64,000 bases of DNA from Leptasterias polaris (lineage: Eukaryota > Echinodermata > Asteroidea > Forcipulatida > Asteriidae). Where the stretch lies: assembly GCA_037783415.1 (NCBI GenBank), contig JAZGTN010000029.1, positions 1,116,001-1,180,000 on the forward strand, written 5' to 3'. Positions within the stretch are counted from its first letter, which is position 1, and every line of letters starts with the position of its first letter. Below are positions 47,730 to 56,754 of the stretch, piece after piece. The position numbers were made by a program, and so were the translations under genes. The notes under the pieces were generated by a model. It made no database searches. It was not told where the DNA came from and saw only the letters and a program-made list of their open reading frames with translations.

Positions 47730-49794
47730 CGCCTCTCTTTCAGCGGCCCCCTACTGCGGGCCCGTAGGGGGCCGCCTCCAGTCTTTCGCAAAGACTTGGG
47801 CCCTTTTGTGCAACGACAGATGGGTGCTCGATACTGTCGCTCATGGATACAAACTAGAATTCACGAGCACCCCTCCGTCGTCGTACCTCCCTCGGCCTAC
47901 GCCGATCCCATCCGATCAGTTTCAACGCTTGGCTCTCGAATCGGAGATTCTTGCCTTACTTCAAAAAAAGGCAATATACTGTGTCACCAAGGAGGACTCG
48001 AACCGAGGGTTTGTTTCTTCCTTCTTCATCACTCCAAAAAACAGCGGAAAATGGCGCCCAATCCTGAACCTAAGGCCGCTAAACAAGTTCATTCGACCAC
48101 GTCGGTTCAGGATGGAGTCCCTCCGCACAGTCCTGAATTGCCTCACAGTCCCGTCTTGGGGTGCAACACTGGACCTGAAGGATGCGTACCTTCACGTACT
48201 TGTGTCAGAACATCACCGCCATTTCCTCCGCTTCCAGTATCGGGGAACAACATTCGAGTTTCGCTCGCTCCCCTTCGGCCTGTCCACGGCTCCGAGGGTG
48301 TTCACGCGACTGGTAAAAACTGTCGCAGCACTCCTTCGCCTCCACAACGTGCGAATTTTTGTCTACCTGGACGATTGGCTCGTGGTAGGCAATTCCGAAG
48401 CCGAAGCCCACTGGGCGATGAATCTCACTCTCTCCTTAACAAGAGATCTGGGATTCATCATCAATGTAAAGAAGTCCCATTTGACACCTTCATTGAACCC
48501 AACTTTTCTCGGGGCTGTGCTGGACCTTCAACGGGGCATAGCCACACCCACCGAGAAGAGGATTCACAATCTCTTGGAGTGTGTAAACCTCTTCATCTCT
48601 GCAAGAGTGGCACCGGCCTTGGCCTGGTTACGCCTCTTGGGGCTAATGGCAAGCCTAGTAGATCTAGTTCCCTGGTGCAGGATGCGCATGCGCCCAATCC
48701 AACTCTATCTTCTTGCCAAGTATCGTCCAAAACGAGACCCTCTGTCGTTATTGGTTCCGATACTTCCCCAAGTTCTCTTACATCTCAACTGGTGGCTTCA
48801 GCGGGAAAATATCAGCTGCGGCAGAATTTTTCCCCTCCCTCAACCTTCCGTGACCCTAACCACGGATGCATCCCCCTCAGGGTGGGGGGCACATATGGGA
48901 CCACAGACCACCGCTGGGACATGGTCCCAAGTAGAGAGATTGTCCCACATCAATGCTCTCGAGTTGCTGGCAGTCCATCGAGCCCTGATACACTTCACTC
49001 CCAAAGTGGGGGGAAAACATGTCCTCATCAAGTCCGACAATTCAACTGTCGTCTCTTACATCAATCGACAAGGGGGGACTCGGTCCCCACCCCTTTGTGT
49101 ACAGACATGGGACCTCCTCTGCTGGTGTCTGGCAAACAATGTACACCTGTCTGCATCCCACCTTGCAGGGAAAGCAAACACCCTGGCGGATGCCCTGTCC
49201 AGAGGCAGGGTCACCCCCACGGAGTGGACTCTCCACCAGGCAGTGGTGCAATCCATCTTCCTGAGGTTCGATCGTCCTCACATAGACCTATTCGCATCAT
49301 CCCTAAACAACCAACTACCGGTATACTGCGCTCGCAGTCGGGATCCTCAGGCTTGGGCATCAGACGCCCTCTCAATCGACTGGGAAAACATGTACGCTTA
49401 TGCTTACCCCCCGATCTCACTAATTCCAAGGGTATTAGCCAAAATAGAAGCGGAGACTTGCAGGGTGCTCCTCATTGCTCCTTTCTGGCCTCGACAAGCA
49501 TGGTTTCAGAGGCTCATTCGCCTCCTCATTCATCCCCCAGTCTTACTTCCCCGACGGGCGGATCTCATAGCCCAACCCCGGTCGAAGATCTACCACCCGG
49601 GGTCGGAGAACCTCCACTTAACGTGTTGGATGTTGTCCAACATTCCTTCAGATCAGCAGGCCTTTCATTGGACGCTGCATCCATGGCTGCCAGAGGCCGC
49701 CGAAAGTCCACTAGAAGGACCTACGACAGCCGGCTTCAACATTACCATAAATGGTGCAGGGACAACTCTTTTGATCCCTGCTCAGCACCTTTAA
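47695..49794 (+). CDS. pol: DIRS reverse transcriptase / RNase H polyprotein (ORF2, 699 aa)
   Basis: The protein copies the element RNA into DNA. Reverse transcriptase motifs are clear: KWRPILNLRPLNKFI, then LDLKDAYLHV (motif A), LPFGLSTAPRVF (motif B) and the catalytic YLDDW at residues 224-228. RNase H follows with TDAS (Asp391), ELLAV (Glu423), SDN (Asp448) and HLAGKANTLADALSR (Asp499). Residues about 529-640 (HIDLFAS through PPISLI to APFWPRQAWF) match the C-terminal part of DIRS polyproteins, where DIRS1 elements carry a Dam-like methyltransferase domain; that last assignment is tentative. The frame is open from 47137, but the RT homology starts near 47700, so I chose ATG 47695, which overlaps Gag by 35 bases. 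The frame is +1 relative to Gag, so expression by frameshift or reinitiation is possible. No protease or DDE integrase is present. Confidence 0.93.
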   Translation: MGAVGVGQGVGDASLSAAPYCGPVGGRLQSFAKTWALLCNDRWVLDTVAHGYKLEFTSTPPSSYLPRPTPIPSDQFQRLALESEILALLQKKAIYCVTKEDSNRGFVSSFFITPKNSGKWRPILNLRPLNKFIRPRRFRMESLRTVLNCLTVPSWGATLDLKDAYLHVLVSEHHRHFLRFQYRGTTFEFRSLPFGLSTAPRVFTRLVKTVAALLRLHNVRIFVYLDDWLVVGNSEAEAHWAMNLTLSLTRDLGFIINVKKSHLTPSLNPTFLGAVLDLQRGIATPTEKRIHNLLECVNLFISARVAPALAWLRLLGLMASLVDLVPWCRMRMRPIQLYLLAKYRPKRDPLSLLVPILPQVLLHLNWWLQRENISCGRIFPLPQPSVTLTTDASPSGWGAHMGPQTTAGTWSQVERLSHINALELLAVHRALIHFTPKVGGKHVLIKSDNSTVVSYINRQGGTRSPPLCVQTWDLLCWCLANNVHLSASHLAGKANTLADALSRGRVTPTEWTLHQAVVQSIFLRFDRPHIDLFASSLNNQLPVYCARSRDPQAWASDALSIDWENMYAYAYPPISLIPRVLAKIEAETCRVLLIAPFWPRQAWFQRLIRLLIHPPVLLPRRADLIAQPRSKIYHPGSENLHLTCWMLSNIPSDQQAFHWTLHPWLPEAAESPLEGPTTAGFNITINGAGTTLLIPAQHL
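47743..47775 (+). promoter_or_regulatory. Perfect 12-bp GC-rich stem-loop just after the Gag stop codon
   Basis: GCGGCCCCCTAC (47743-47754) and GTAGGGGGCCGC (47764-47775) are exact reverse complements around a 9-base loop. The stem begins 13 bases after the Gag TGA and lies in the first codons of the RT ORF. It could stimulate frameshifting, stop readthrough or reinitiation, or could reflect coding constraint on the VGGRL segment of the RT. The structure is seen in the sequence; the role is inferred. Confidence 0.5.
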
Positions 49795-50690
49795 AAGTCA
49801 TTGGTGATTTTCTGATGAAACTCTTCAATCAGGGTCTCACAGTGGCCACTATTCGAGGCTATCGTTCTGCCCTGGGAGCAGTTCACATTGGGTTCCCAGA
49901 TGGATCTTTCATCTCAAACAACAACGCATTAACCCAAATGCTTCGGGGCATGTTCATCGAGCGCCCCTCGAACAAAAAGCTTCTCCCTGCTTGGGACTTA
50001 GGACAAGTCCTTCACACTTTGTCTGGGGCCCCGTTCGAACCTCTATCGAGTGCCTCACTTATAGATTTGTCTGTGAAAACAGCATTCCTTATAGCTACGG
50101 CAACCAGTAGGAGACGGAGTGAGATCCATGCCTTATCAATTGACACAGGTCATATCCGCTGGGAACCGGGTGGCGTTCGCCTCGTCCCAAATATAACATT
50201 CTTAGCAAAGAACCAGTCTCCGTCATACACCCCTCCTGACATTTTCATTCCAGATATTAAATCGTTCTCGTCAGTTACCGAGGATAAATTATGGTGCCCT
50301 GTTCGGGCTCTGAAGTGGTACATTGCCCGCACTAAAACATTCAGAGGCCCCGTGACCCAACTTTTCATTACTACTACCAGCCCATATAGGGCAGTTTCGC
50401 CTGACACAATCTCCCGTTGGATAGTTAGAGCGATACGTTCATCGTTGGCTTCCTGGCCTTCTCCCATGGCTGATAATCATCCAATTAGTGCTCACGAGAC
50501 CAGGTCCATGTCCACTTCATGGGCCTTTCTTAAAGGTGTTCCTCTCCAGGATATCTTACAGGCAGCAGCCTGGAAAACACCTTCCACATTCATGTCATGT
50601 TACCTCCGAGATGTCCAATCATCCAGAGGAAAAGTTGGCCGTATTGCTCTGAGTGTACCTCAGCCCCCTGCGGCAGCCCTCCAGGAGTGA
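49500..50690 (+). CDS. DIRS tyrosine recombinase (ORF3, 396 aa from this start)
   Basis: This is the integration enzyme of the element, replacing a DDE integrase. From ATG 49500 the protein has an N-terminal SAM-like core-binding region (around RRTYDSRLQHYHKWC and VATIRGYRSALGAVH). The catalytic domain follows with the RHRY set: Arg within RRRSEIHAL (residue about 205), His332 and Arg335 in HETR, and the nucleophile Tyr368 in CYLRD, preceded by the usual AAWKTPSTF segment. The frame is open back to ATG 47796, giving 964 codons, but the extra 568 codons lie over the RT/RNase H gene and show no recombinase homology, so I chose the later start. The ORF overlaps the RT end by 295 bases, as is usual for DIRS elements. 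It is in the same frame as Gag. Confidence 0.9.
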   Translation: MVSEAHSPPHSSPSLTSPTGGSHSPTPVEDLPPGVGEPPLNVLDVVQHSFRSAGLSLDAASMAARGRRKSTRRTYDSRLQHYHKWCRDNSFDPCSAPLKVIGDFLMKLFNQGLTVATIRGYRSALGAVHIGFPDGSFISNNNALTQMLRGMFIERPSNKKLLPAWDLGQVLHTLSGAPFEPLSSASLIDLSVKTAFLIATATSRRRSEIHALSIDTGHIRWEPGGVRLVPNITFLAKNQSPSYTPPDIFIPDIKSFSSVTEDKLWCPVRALKWYIARTKTFRGPVTQLFITTTSPYRAVSPDTISRWIVRAIRSSLASWPSPMADNHPISAHETRSMSTSWAFLKGVPLQDILQAAAWKTPSTFMSCYLRDVQSSRGKVGRIALSVPQPPAAALQE

Positions 50691-50879
50691 CGAGATTTTC
50701 CCCTCCGGCCTCCAATCCTTGGTGAGTAGTCCCATTTCACTTTCTTGTTTTCATGGTTTGAGAGAACACGAAGGGACTATATAAAAATAAATAAAAATAG
50801 CTATCGGTTTTTCCGAGTGGTTGTTTTTACTACTTCATGCCTCACCCTTGGGCCCACCACCTTCTGTTCTGTGCCAGTC

Positions 50880-50984
50880 TATGCAATTGTAGGTTTAACA
50901 GGTAAGGGAGTCCCTGAAGTGGACTCCCCCAAATCAAAGGTGATTTGGGAGTCCGCGAAGGGACGATACTTACCTGTTAAACCT
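50880..50984 (+). repeat. DIRS internal complementary region (ICR)
   Basis: Bases 50880-50925 are the reverse complement of the left end of the element (45352-45397). Bases 50926-50984 are the reverse complement of the right end (51173-51231). The two halves abut at 50925/50926, so the ICR is a stored copy of the circle junction. In the DIRS1 model this region templates completion of both ends and joining into a circular DNA. The junction sits inside an inverted repeat at 50921-50954 (GGACTCCCCCAAATCA against TGATTTGGGAGTCC, loop AAGG). Confidence 0.93.
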
Positions 50985-51042
50985 CCCTCCCTCCTTCCCC
51001 GCTCAGGTTCGGCCTGTACTGTGTCTTTTTTACTCACACCTC

Positions 51043-51188
51043 GAGAAAAAGAGGTCGAGTTATCCAACACATGGGGCCAGGATAGGGAATGTATGGGCTC
51101 TTGAGGGCGCTGTTGTGGTGTGGTAAAAAAGAATCTAGTGAAAGCCTATGGCTAGGGCAAATATGCAATTGTAGGTTTAACAGGTAAG
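51043..51188 (-). repeat. DIRS right inverted terminal repeat (146 bp)
   Basis: This segment is the exact reverse complement of 45371-45516. The 43 bp outside it (51189-51231) are unique to the right tip and contain a 9-bp perfect hairpin (51208-51216 with 51221-51229, loop CCTT). Confidence 0.95.
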
Positions 51189-51231
51189 TATCGTCCCTTC
51201 GCGGACTCCCAAATCACCTTTGATTTGGGGG

Positions 51232-51521
51232 AAACAAACGGTAGGGAAGCCACAAGCGACAATCCGCCTGCCCATGTTTCCGAGCTTAACAAGAAATAGG
51301 CCTACATTATTTAAGATGTCCTTCCAAGCTCTCATCCCTGATGAAACAGAACACCTTTCAGATTTAGCTCATCTCGTTTCCACAATCCATGACCAATACG
51401 TCACAGACACATGATACAGCATTTTGGAAAGACTCCTCAGTATGACATGAAAGACATGCTTTTGCATTATTATTATATTTTTTTTGACCGGAAACATGGA
51501 AACGCGGATGGTCAATATCAA
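51232..51521. other. Right flank of the DIRS element, no gene
   Basis: Nothing was recognised. The element end is set by the ICR, not by a target duplication. Confidence 0.5.
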
Positions 51522-51652
51522 AAGTTCCCGTATTTCAGTAACTACGGAACCTCAAAGTATCCGTTATTACGGGACCTTAAAGTATCCGTAATTACGGAAC
51601 CTTTACGGAACCTTTACGGAACCTATCCGTAATTATGGAACCTTATGGAACA
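51522..51652. repeat. Degenerate array of TCCGTAATTACGGA palindromes
   Basis: TATCCGTAATTACGGAACCT-type units of about 25 bp recur four to five times, with a run of TTTACGGAACC triplicated near 51598-51624. The core is a 14-bp perfect palindrome. Confidence 0.8.
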
Positions 51653-52635
51653 TTTCAAATGAAATATTGGGAAATAATTAGATCAATAGCAGTAATAGCC
51701 CCTCCCTCACTATTTTAATTAGGCAACCGAAAATAATGATATTATGAAAGTGTACAAATCCCAGAGAAACGCAAACAATTTTCACCGTATGACGGCGTGT
51801 TGGCGATAAAAAATAAGATTCAATAAAATACATTTAACTCAATGTAAAAAAAAAAAGTACTCACAATAACAAAAAGACAGAATCATTGGAGACAAAAATA
51901 TAGTAGTACAATACGAGCAAAAAGATTGGAATCAAATTGAGTTGTCCAAAAGCCACTCTTCCTAAAAAGACACACAATAAATTACAGACTGTTGTAAGGA
52001 CAAAATACAAATAGATACATAATTATTATGACCTGTACTTTATTTTGATACAGACGTATTACTGTCCAATGGGTGACTACAGTACCACTCTAGCCAGTAA
52101 AAACGCAAATTCACACGCGATACGTCATTCAACTTGTCAATTTACCAAAAAGAAACGCCACATCTGAACGCCTAAAGGGAAGAATTATAAAAATAAATAA
52201 GTTTAAACAAATAATAATCAGAATAAATTACGACCTGGCTCAGTTGAGAAATGTTTGCATATATGGATAGTTTACCGAACTCTGGTGTAAGTTTTAACAT
52301 AGTTAGTTGGTATTTGAGGAGCACGTTACACTATGAATGGTCATATAGTAACAAAATGTAAATAACTATACATATAGCGGTTATCTTGTTTTTTGCAAAA
52401 AGCGGAAGCACGATCGGATGCAAGAAACATGACAATTTCAATTAACATACAACAATTCCATGTCCTAGCATGACTGGTACCGCACCAACTCGGCACTGAT
52501 TTACAACGTGGAGTATAAGAGTCCAGATTTAAATTATATGTTGATATTATTTACCCTGACTATAATATTTAAAAAAAAGTACGTTTATGTAGTACACCAA
52601 CGTTCTTTCAGGAGCACAACTCACACACAAATTTA
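51653..52635. other. AT-rich, no recognisable gene or repeat
   Basis: Nothing supportable was found. Confidence 0.5.
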
Positions 52636-52790
52636 TTTCAAATAATAAACCACAAGGTTTGTCCTATTGACAAAATGGGGAAACCGCCAACATAGGGCTA
52701 GATAGCTCAGTTGGTAGAGCGCCGGCACGTTAAACCGGAGGTCGTTGGTTCAAATCCCGCTCTAGTCAATTTTTCTTTGTTCAACCCAAA
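52636..52790 (+). repeat. tRNA-like dispersed repeat, copy 2
   Basis: The core 52696-52768 folds as a cloverleaf: GGCTAGA pairs with TCTAGTC, GCTC with GAGC, CCGG with CCGG, and the B box is GGTTCAAATCC. The anticodon loop contains GTT (Asn-like) but carries an extra base and lacks U33. Flanks on both sides match the repeat at 22428, so it belongs to a dispersed family. Confidence 0.7.
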
Positions 52791-52799
52791 ATCACAAAT

Positions 52800-53133
52800 T
52801 TATTTCATGTGCATGTTGTTACCGCAAACATTTCTATATATTGAATTCCACCATGCAAAGTATCAATTCTTACTCATGTACATGATGTTACCGCAAACCT
52901 TACCAGATTGAAAGTTTCATATCCCACTCAAGTACACCTTGGTGTTACGGCAAACCTTTTTATTTGATTGTATCCTCACCAGGCAAAATTTCAAGTCCTT
53001 CTCAAAACAGTCACGGTGTTACAGCTAACTAGATCGAAAGGTTCAAATCATACCCATGAACAACATGGTGTTACCGCAAAACCTTTTACTTGATTGCAAT
53101 TCCACCTTACAAAGTTTCAAATCTTACATAAAG
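52800..53133 (+). repeat. 126-bp tandem repeat made of two unequal half-units
   Basis: GTTACCGCAAA-type anchors lie at 52818, 52887, 52944, 53018 and 53070. Spacings alternate 69, 57, 74, 52, so the pair sums to 126 both times. Units also share TTGATTGTATCCTCACCA / TTGATTGCAATTCCACC and AAAGTTTCAAATC. About 2.5 diverged copies follow directly after the tRNA-like repeat. Confidence 0.75.
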
Positions 53134-54371
53134 TATTTTTGCAAAACAGTACTTAGAACGGATACTGACAGCCTAACGTAGATGAGAGTCAAATAGACCT
53201 TTTGCACTACTTACCTCCAACTTCTACTTGGCCATGGCATGCAGCTGAGGATGTCGATAGCTGATTTCAGTCTTAAGCTGTCGCCAGCTCACTTCACCAT
53301 GGAGAAACTGGCTAAAGGTCCTCCCAGTGCCACTGAATCAACCTCTCCCGCCAATTTTCTTATACAACACAACACCCGCTAATCGAATGAGAAACACCAC
53401 GCGGTGAGATGAGAGATGTCATTGGTTAACTCACGGCGGAAATGAATATTCATGAGACACGTTCTTCACCAATGGGAACTTGTAATCCCATTGGGTTATT
53501 TTCTTTCCTGTACGTAATCCCTGGGATCATAACAGAGAAACGTTTTTTTATCATAAGTAAAGCGATGGATATACACAAAAGGCAAAATTCACCACTTTAA
53601 ATATTGTCGTTGTATAATAAAGGTGACAGTCTTCAATCAATAGAATGTGTTTACTCTATCGTTTGTTACCCCCTTCGAAACTGAGGGGAATTATCGGAAA
53701 GAGCTGAGCACCATTCCCCGTGGAACTTGTTGTAATTTACACAACTACGTTGATGACCCCACGTCGACTCAATGTCGACTCAAGCCTCAGCTTATTTGAA
53801 CAGCCTCCTCTCTCACTACATTCTGCTGTATCTCTCTTTTCCCCCATTACCATTAGCAATGGTCACGTTCACTCCTTGCTTGTATTGCGCTATGTTGCTA
53901 TTTTTTCGAGCAATGATTTGATCTTTCGTTTAAATTGTGAGTACGGAAAAAATGTTTCATTTCATTTCATTTTATGAACATCACATTTTGTGGCCTACAA
54001 GCAAACTTAGATGTGATTAACAATCAATAGTTTGAATCGAATGTGGTGAGTGGACCAGAGACCGCGTTTGACTGGGAAACAAATGAAATCCGTCATCGAT
54101 AAAGAAGGAACGCGTAGGAACACCTATAAGGACAAATCAATTCTAGATTTTGTGCTTGATTTTCTAAGATTGCGGAGAAAAACATAATCCTCAAAAACAA
54201 GTGAATGAACAGTTTGTGTCAACTCTCCGCTATAGGTTTCTTGGTTCACTGTGAAGCGCCTTGATCTTGTAAAGACGCTGTATAAGCACTCATTAGTATT
54301 TTATTATCATGTATTATTATAACACACGTTTTTCTTGTACAATTTTGAATTCTTTGAAGTTGTATAATCGT
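53134..54371. other. No recognisable gene or repeat
   Basis: GCGCCTTGATCTTGTAAAGA and GCTGTATAAGCACTCATTAG near 54245-54300 resemble a decayed LINE/SINE tail. Otherwise nothing. Confidence 0.45.
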
Positions 54372-54796
54372 GGCGTGTCGTGGCCGAGCGGATAAGAGCA
54401 CCGGACTCGAGCTCTGGTGTTTCTGATCAGCAGAGTGTGGGTTCGAATCCCAGTCGTGACACTTGTGTCCTTAAGCAAGACACTTAACCACATGCTTCGT
54501 CCTTCGGATGAGACGTTAAGCCGTAGGTCCTGTGTGTTGTGTAATGCACGTAAAAGAACCCAGTGCACTTATCGTAAAGAGAAGGGGTTTGCCCCGGTGT
54601 TCCTGGTTTGATTGGCTGCATATTGCACCACAGCACCTTGTAAACCATTACACGGTGCTATGTAAAGAAATAGGTCTCATACTGTTCAACACGTAGCTCC
54701 ACATACCTTGTAGGAAAAATACTGAGCGCTTTGAGACACCCATCGGGAGTATAAAGCGCTATATAAGAACTGCGTATTATTATTATTATTATTATA
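54372..54796 (+). mobile_element. Full-length tRNA-derived SINE
   Basis: The tRNA Leu/Ser-like head has TGGCCGAGCGGATAAGAGCA (A box), a long variable arm and GTGGGTTCGAATCCCAGTCG (B box). The central domain follows: TCCTTAAGCAAGACACTTAA, CTTCGGATGAGACGTTAAGC, GTTGTGTAATGCACG and GTAAAAGAACCCAGTGCAC. This block is found in SINEs of many invertebrates. The tail ends with GAGCGCTTTGAGACACCC and AAAGCGCTATATAAG plus TTA units, shared with the L2-type LINE at 27030-27645, its likely mobilising partner. Confidence 0.92.
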
Positions 54797-56754
54797 ATAC
54801 AAAAGAAACAATACAAAACCCCACAAACAAACAAACTAAGAACCATTACCAAAACAACAACAACAACAAAGAACACACTGTAATACGCATTTTAGGATCA
54901 GCAGCTGAACATGCAACAAGTTTGCATCAAGCCCTCCGCTAATAAATGCGAAGTGTCTCGGCAGGAAGACTGCAACAATGTGAGGCATCCCGGGGAGGTA
55001 TCATACAGTCATCGTGCCACCAGGGCTCTGACATCGTAGATATCCCAAAAGATAAAATGGAGAGGGGGAAAAAATCCGAAGTCACAGCTGCGTATTGTTG
55101 TTGCTTTACTCTGTATTTTGTTGCTGTTGATTCTGCTGTTAAGACACCTACCGTTAACACTACTACAAATAATGTCTTCAACCGCAATTCAAACAAATTA
55201 AGGCTCATGTTGACTGAGAGCTTTAACGTTTATCAAGGGAAGCGAAAACATCAATCTTCTTTCTCGTTTTAGCCCATATGGGATTTGCATGAATCCCCGT
55301 TGATCCTCCTCTCACTGTTGATCTGTAGAGTTTACGTGTTTGTTACACTGCGACATTTCTTAGTAAAACGTCACTGCGGATTTGATCCTCCTTTGCAAAT
55401 CCTTAAACGGTGGTTTATTCGGTTAGGGTATAATGTTTCGTGGAAGAGACAAATGATGTTTTGAGAATATGGATTTTAAAAAAAAAAATCATATTTTTTG
55501 ACTTTTTTACTTTAAATCTTCTACGGCTTTTACTTGTCAGGCCAGTTCTTCAAAGTGTATTGAAACATTTCAAGGAGTTTCTCCACAACAGCTACGTCAT
55601 TCCGCACGAACAAAAGCCCGCAAAAAATGGAACATCTGCCGCGAGATATTGTTGGTGTAAACTGATAGATCTTTAACATCCTATACGTATCATAATATCT
55701 GGCTATGCAAACACGTCAACAGTAAATAATCAACAATGAAGCAACAGTTGACATTTTTAGTGTCCTCCAAACTTGTGATAAACGGGAGGTGCCTTGTTTC
55801 GATTAACACAGCATTGTCTAAACTGGTGTGATGGTTAATTATAAATACATTTACTCTTAATGTCAGAGTTTATTTTTTCAACGTAGATCGCGGAAGGATT
55901 TTGGAATGTTACCGGAGTGGGGAGAGCGTGTGACCAGCGTGCGGATTGCCCACGGGAGGTTTACGCCGTGGGTGAGAGCTAGGGGTGGTTTCGTGTTGGT
56001 GAGAGAGAGACGAGTCGGTCCTGTCGGTCCTTTAAATGTCATCCCCGTCGGGAGGAGTATGTAAACTTGTCTTTTGCAACGTCACAGCCGTGAGTTTTGC
56101 CAACCTTGGCTGGTATAAAGTACAGGCGGCATTAGTCGTAAAAGGGTCAGGGTTGTCCGGGGATTTCCAGTTGCATTTCACGAGTTGCTCGATCCCGAAC
56201 AAAATTACTGGACTTCGAATCATAGTCTTTAATTACTACTTGTAAAAAGGATCTGTTATTCCTCATCAACATTTTAATCAAATGTATCGTGGCTGTAAAC
56301 AATGCTTCAAAGAAAGAAGGGTGAGTTCAAAAAGAAAAATGTTTGTTCTAGAAGTACAGCTACGGGTCAGAGAAATAGTGTAGGGTACCGGTAAGTCCCT
56401 CTACGTCTATTAAATTCAATGCTGTATAAAGCATGGTTCCATTAGTATTCGGTGACATACTCAGCAAACACATTTCAACAATAATTTTTAAGAGAAGTTG
56501 TGTTTGGACAGAATTCCCTCCGTCTGGAGGTGTTTCGATACTTCCAGAAAAGTGCAGCGGGGCTCGGGTAAATATCGGTGATTGCCGGTCGCTATGGCAA
56601 CGCATCCCAAAAGACCGCGAAGATAACTGAGAAAACACACCAAAGGGGAAACGATGACGCCAGGAGAGGCGTACCTGTCTCATCTATAATAAGAACCGTT
56701 TGTGCGCGCGCCCCGGGTACGTCTGAAGTTAACGATATTCCATGAGCAAGTCTA
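54797..56754. other. No recognisable gene or repeat
   Basis: Open frames up to 108 codons overlap antisense frames of similar length and show no domain. Confidence 0.45.

Larger units (their letters stand above)
45352..51231 (+). mobile_element. Complete DIRS1-like tyrosine-recombinase retrotransposon (5880 bp)
   Basis: The element encodes Gag-like, RT/RNase H and tyrosine recombinase proteins in that order on one strand and has inverted terminal repeats plus an internal complementary region, the layout that defines DIRS1-like elements (PAT and Ngaro elements have split direct repeats instead). Both ends are fixed by the sequence: the internal region at 50880-50984 contains the reverse complement of the left end up to 45352 joined directly to the reverse complement of the right end up to 51231. 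The two inverted repeats are identical over 146 bp and the three coding frames are open, so the copy is probably young. No target-site duplication is seen, as expected for recombinase-mediated insertion of a circle. The element is visibly more GC-rich than its AT-rich surroundings. Confidence 0.95.

Noticed and set aside
50150..50467. 105-codon minus-strand frame opposite the recombinase
   Set aside because: Antisense shadow with no homology.
52696..52768. Functional tRNA-Asn gene
   Set aside because: The anticodon loop has an extra base and lacks U33, the T stem has a mismatch, and the flanks are repeated at 22428; better explained as a tRNA-like repeat.
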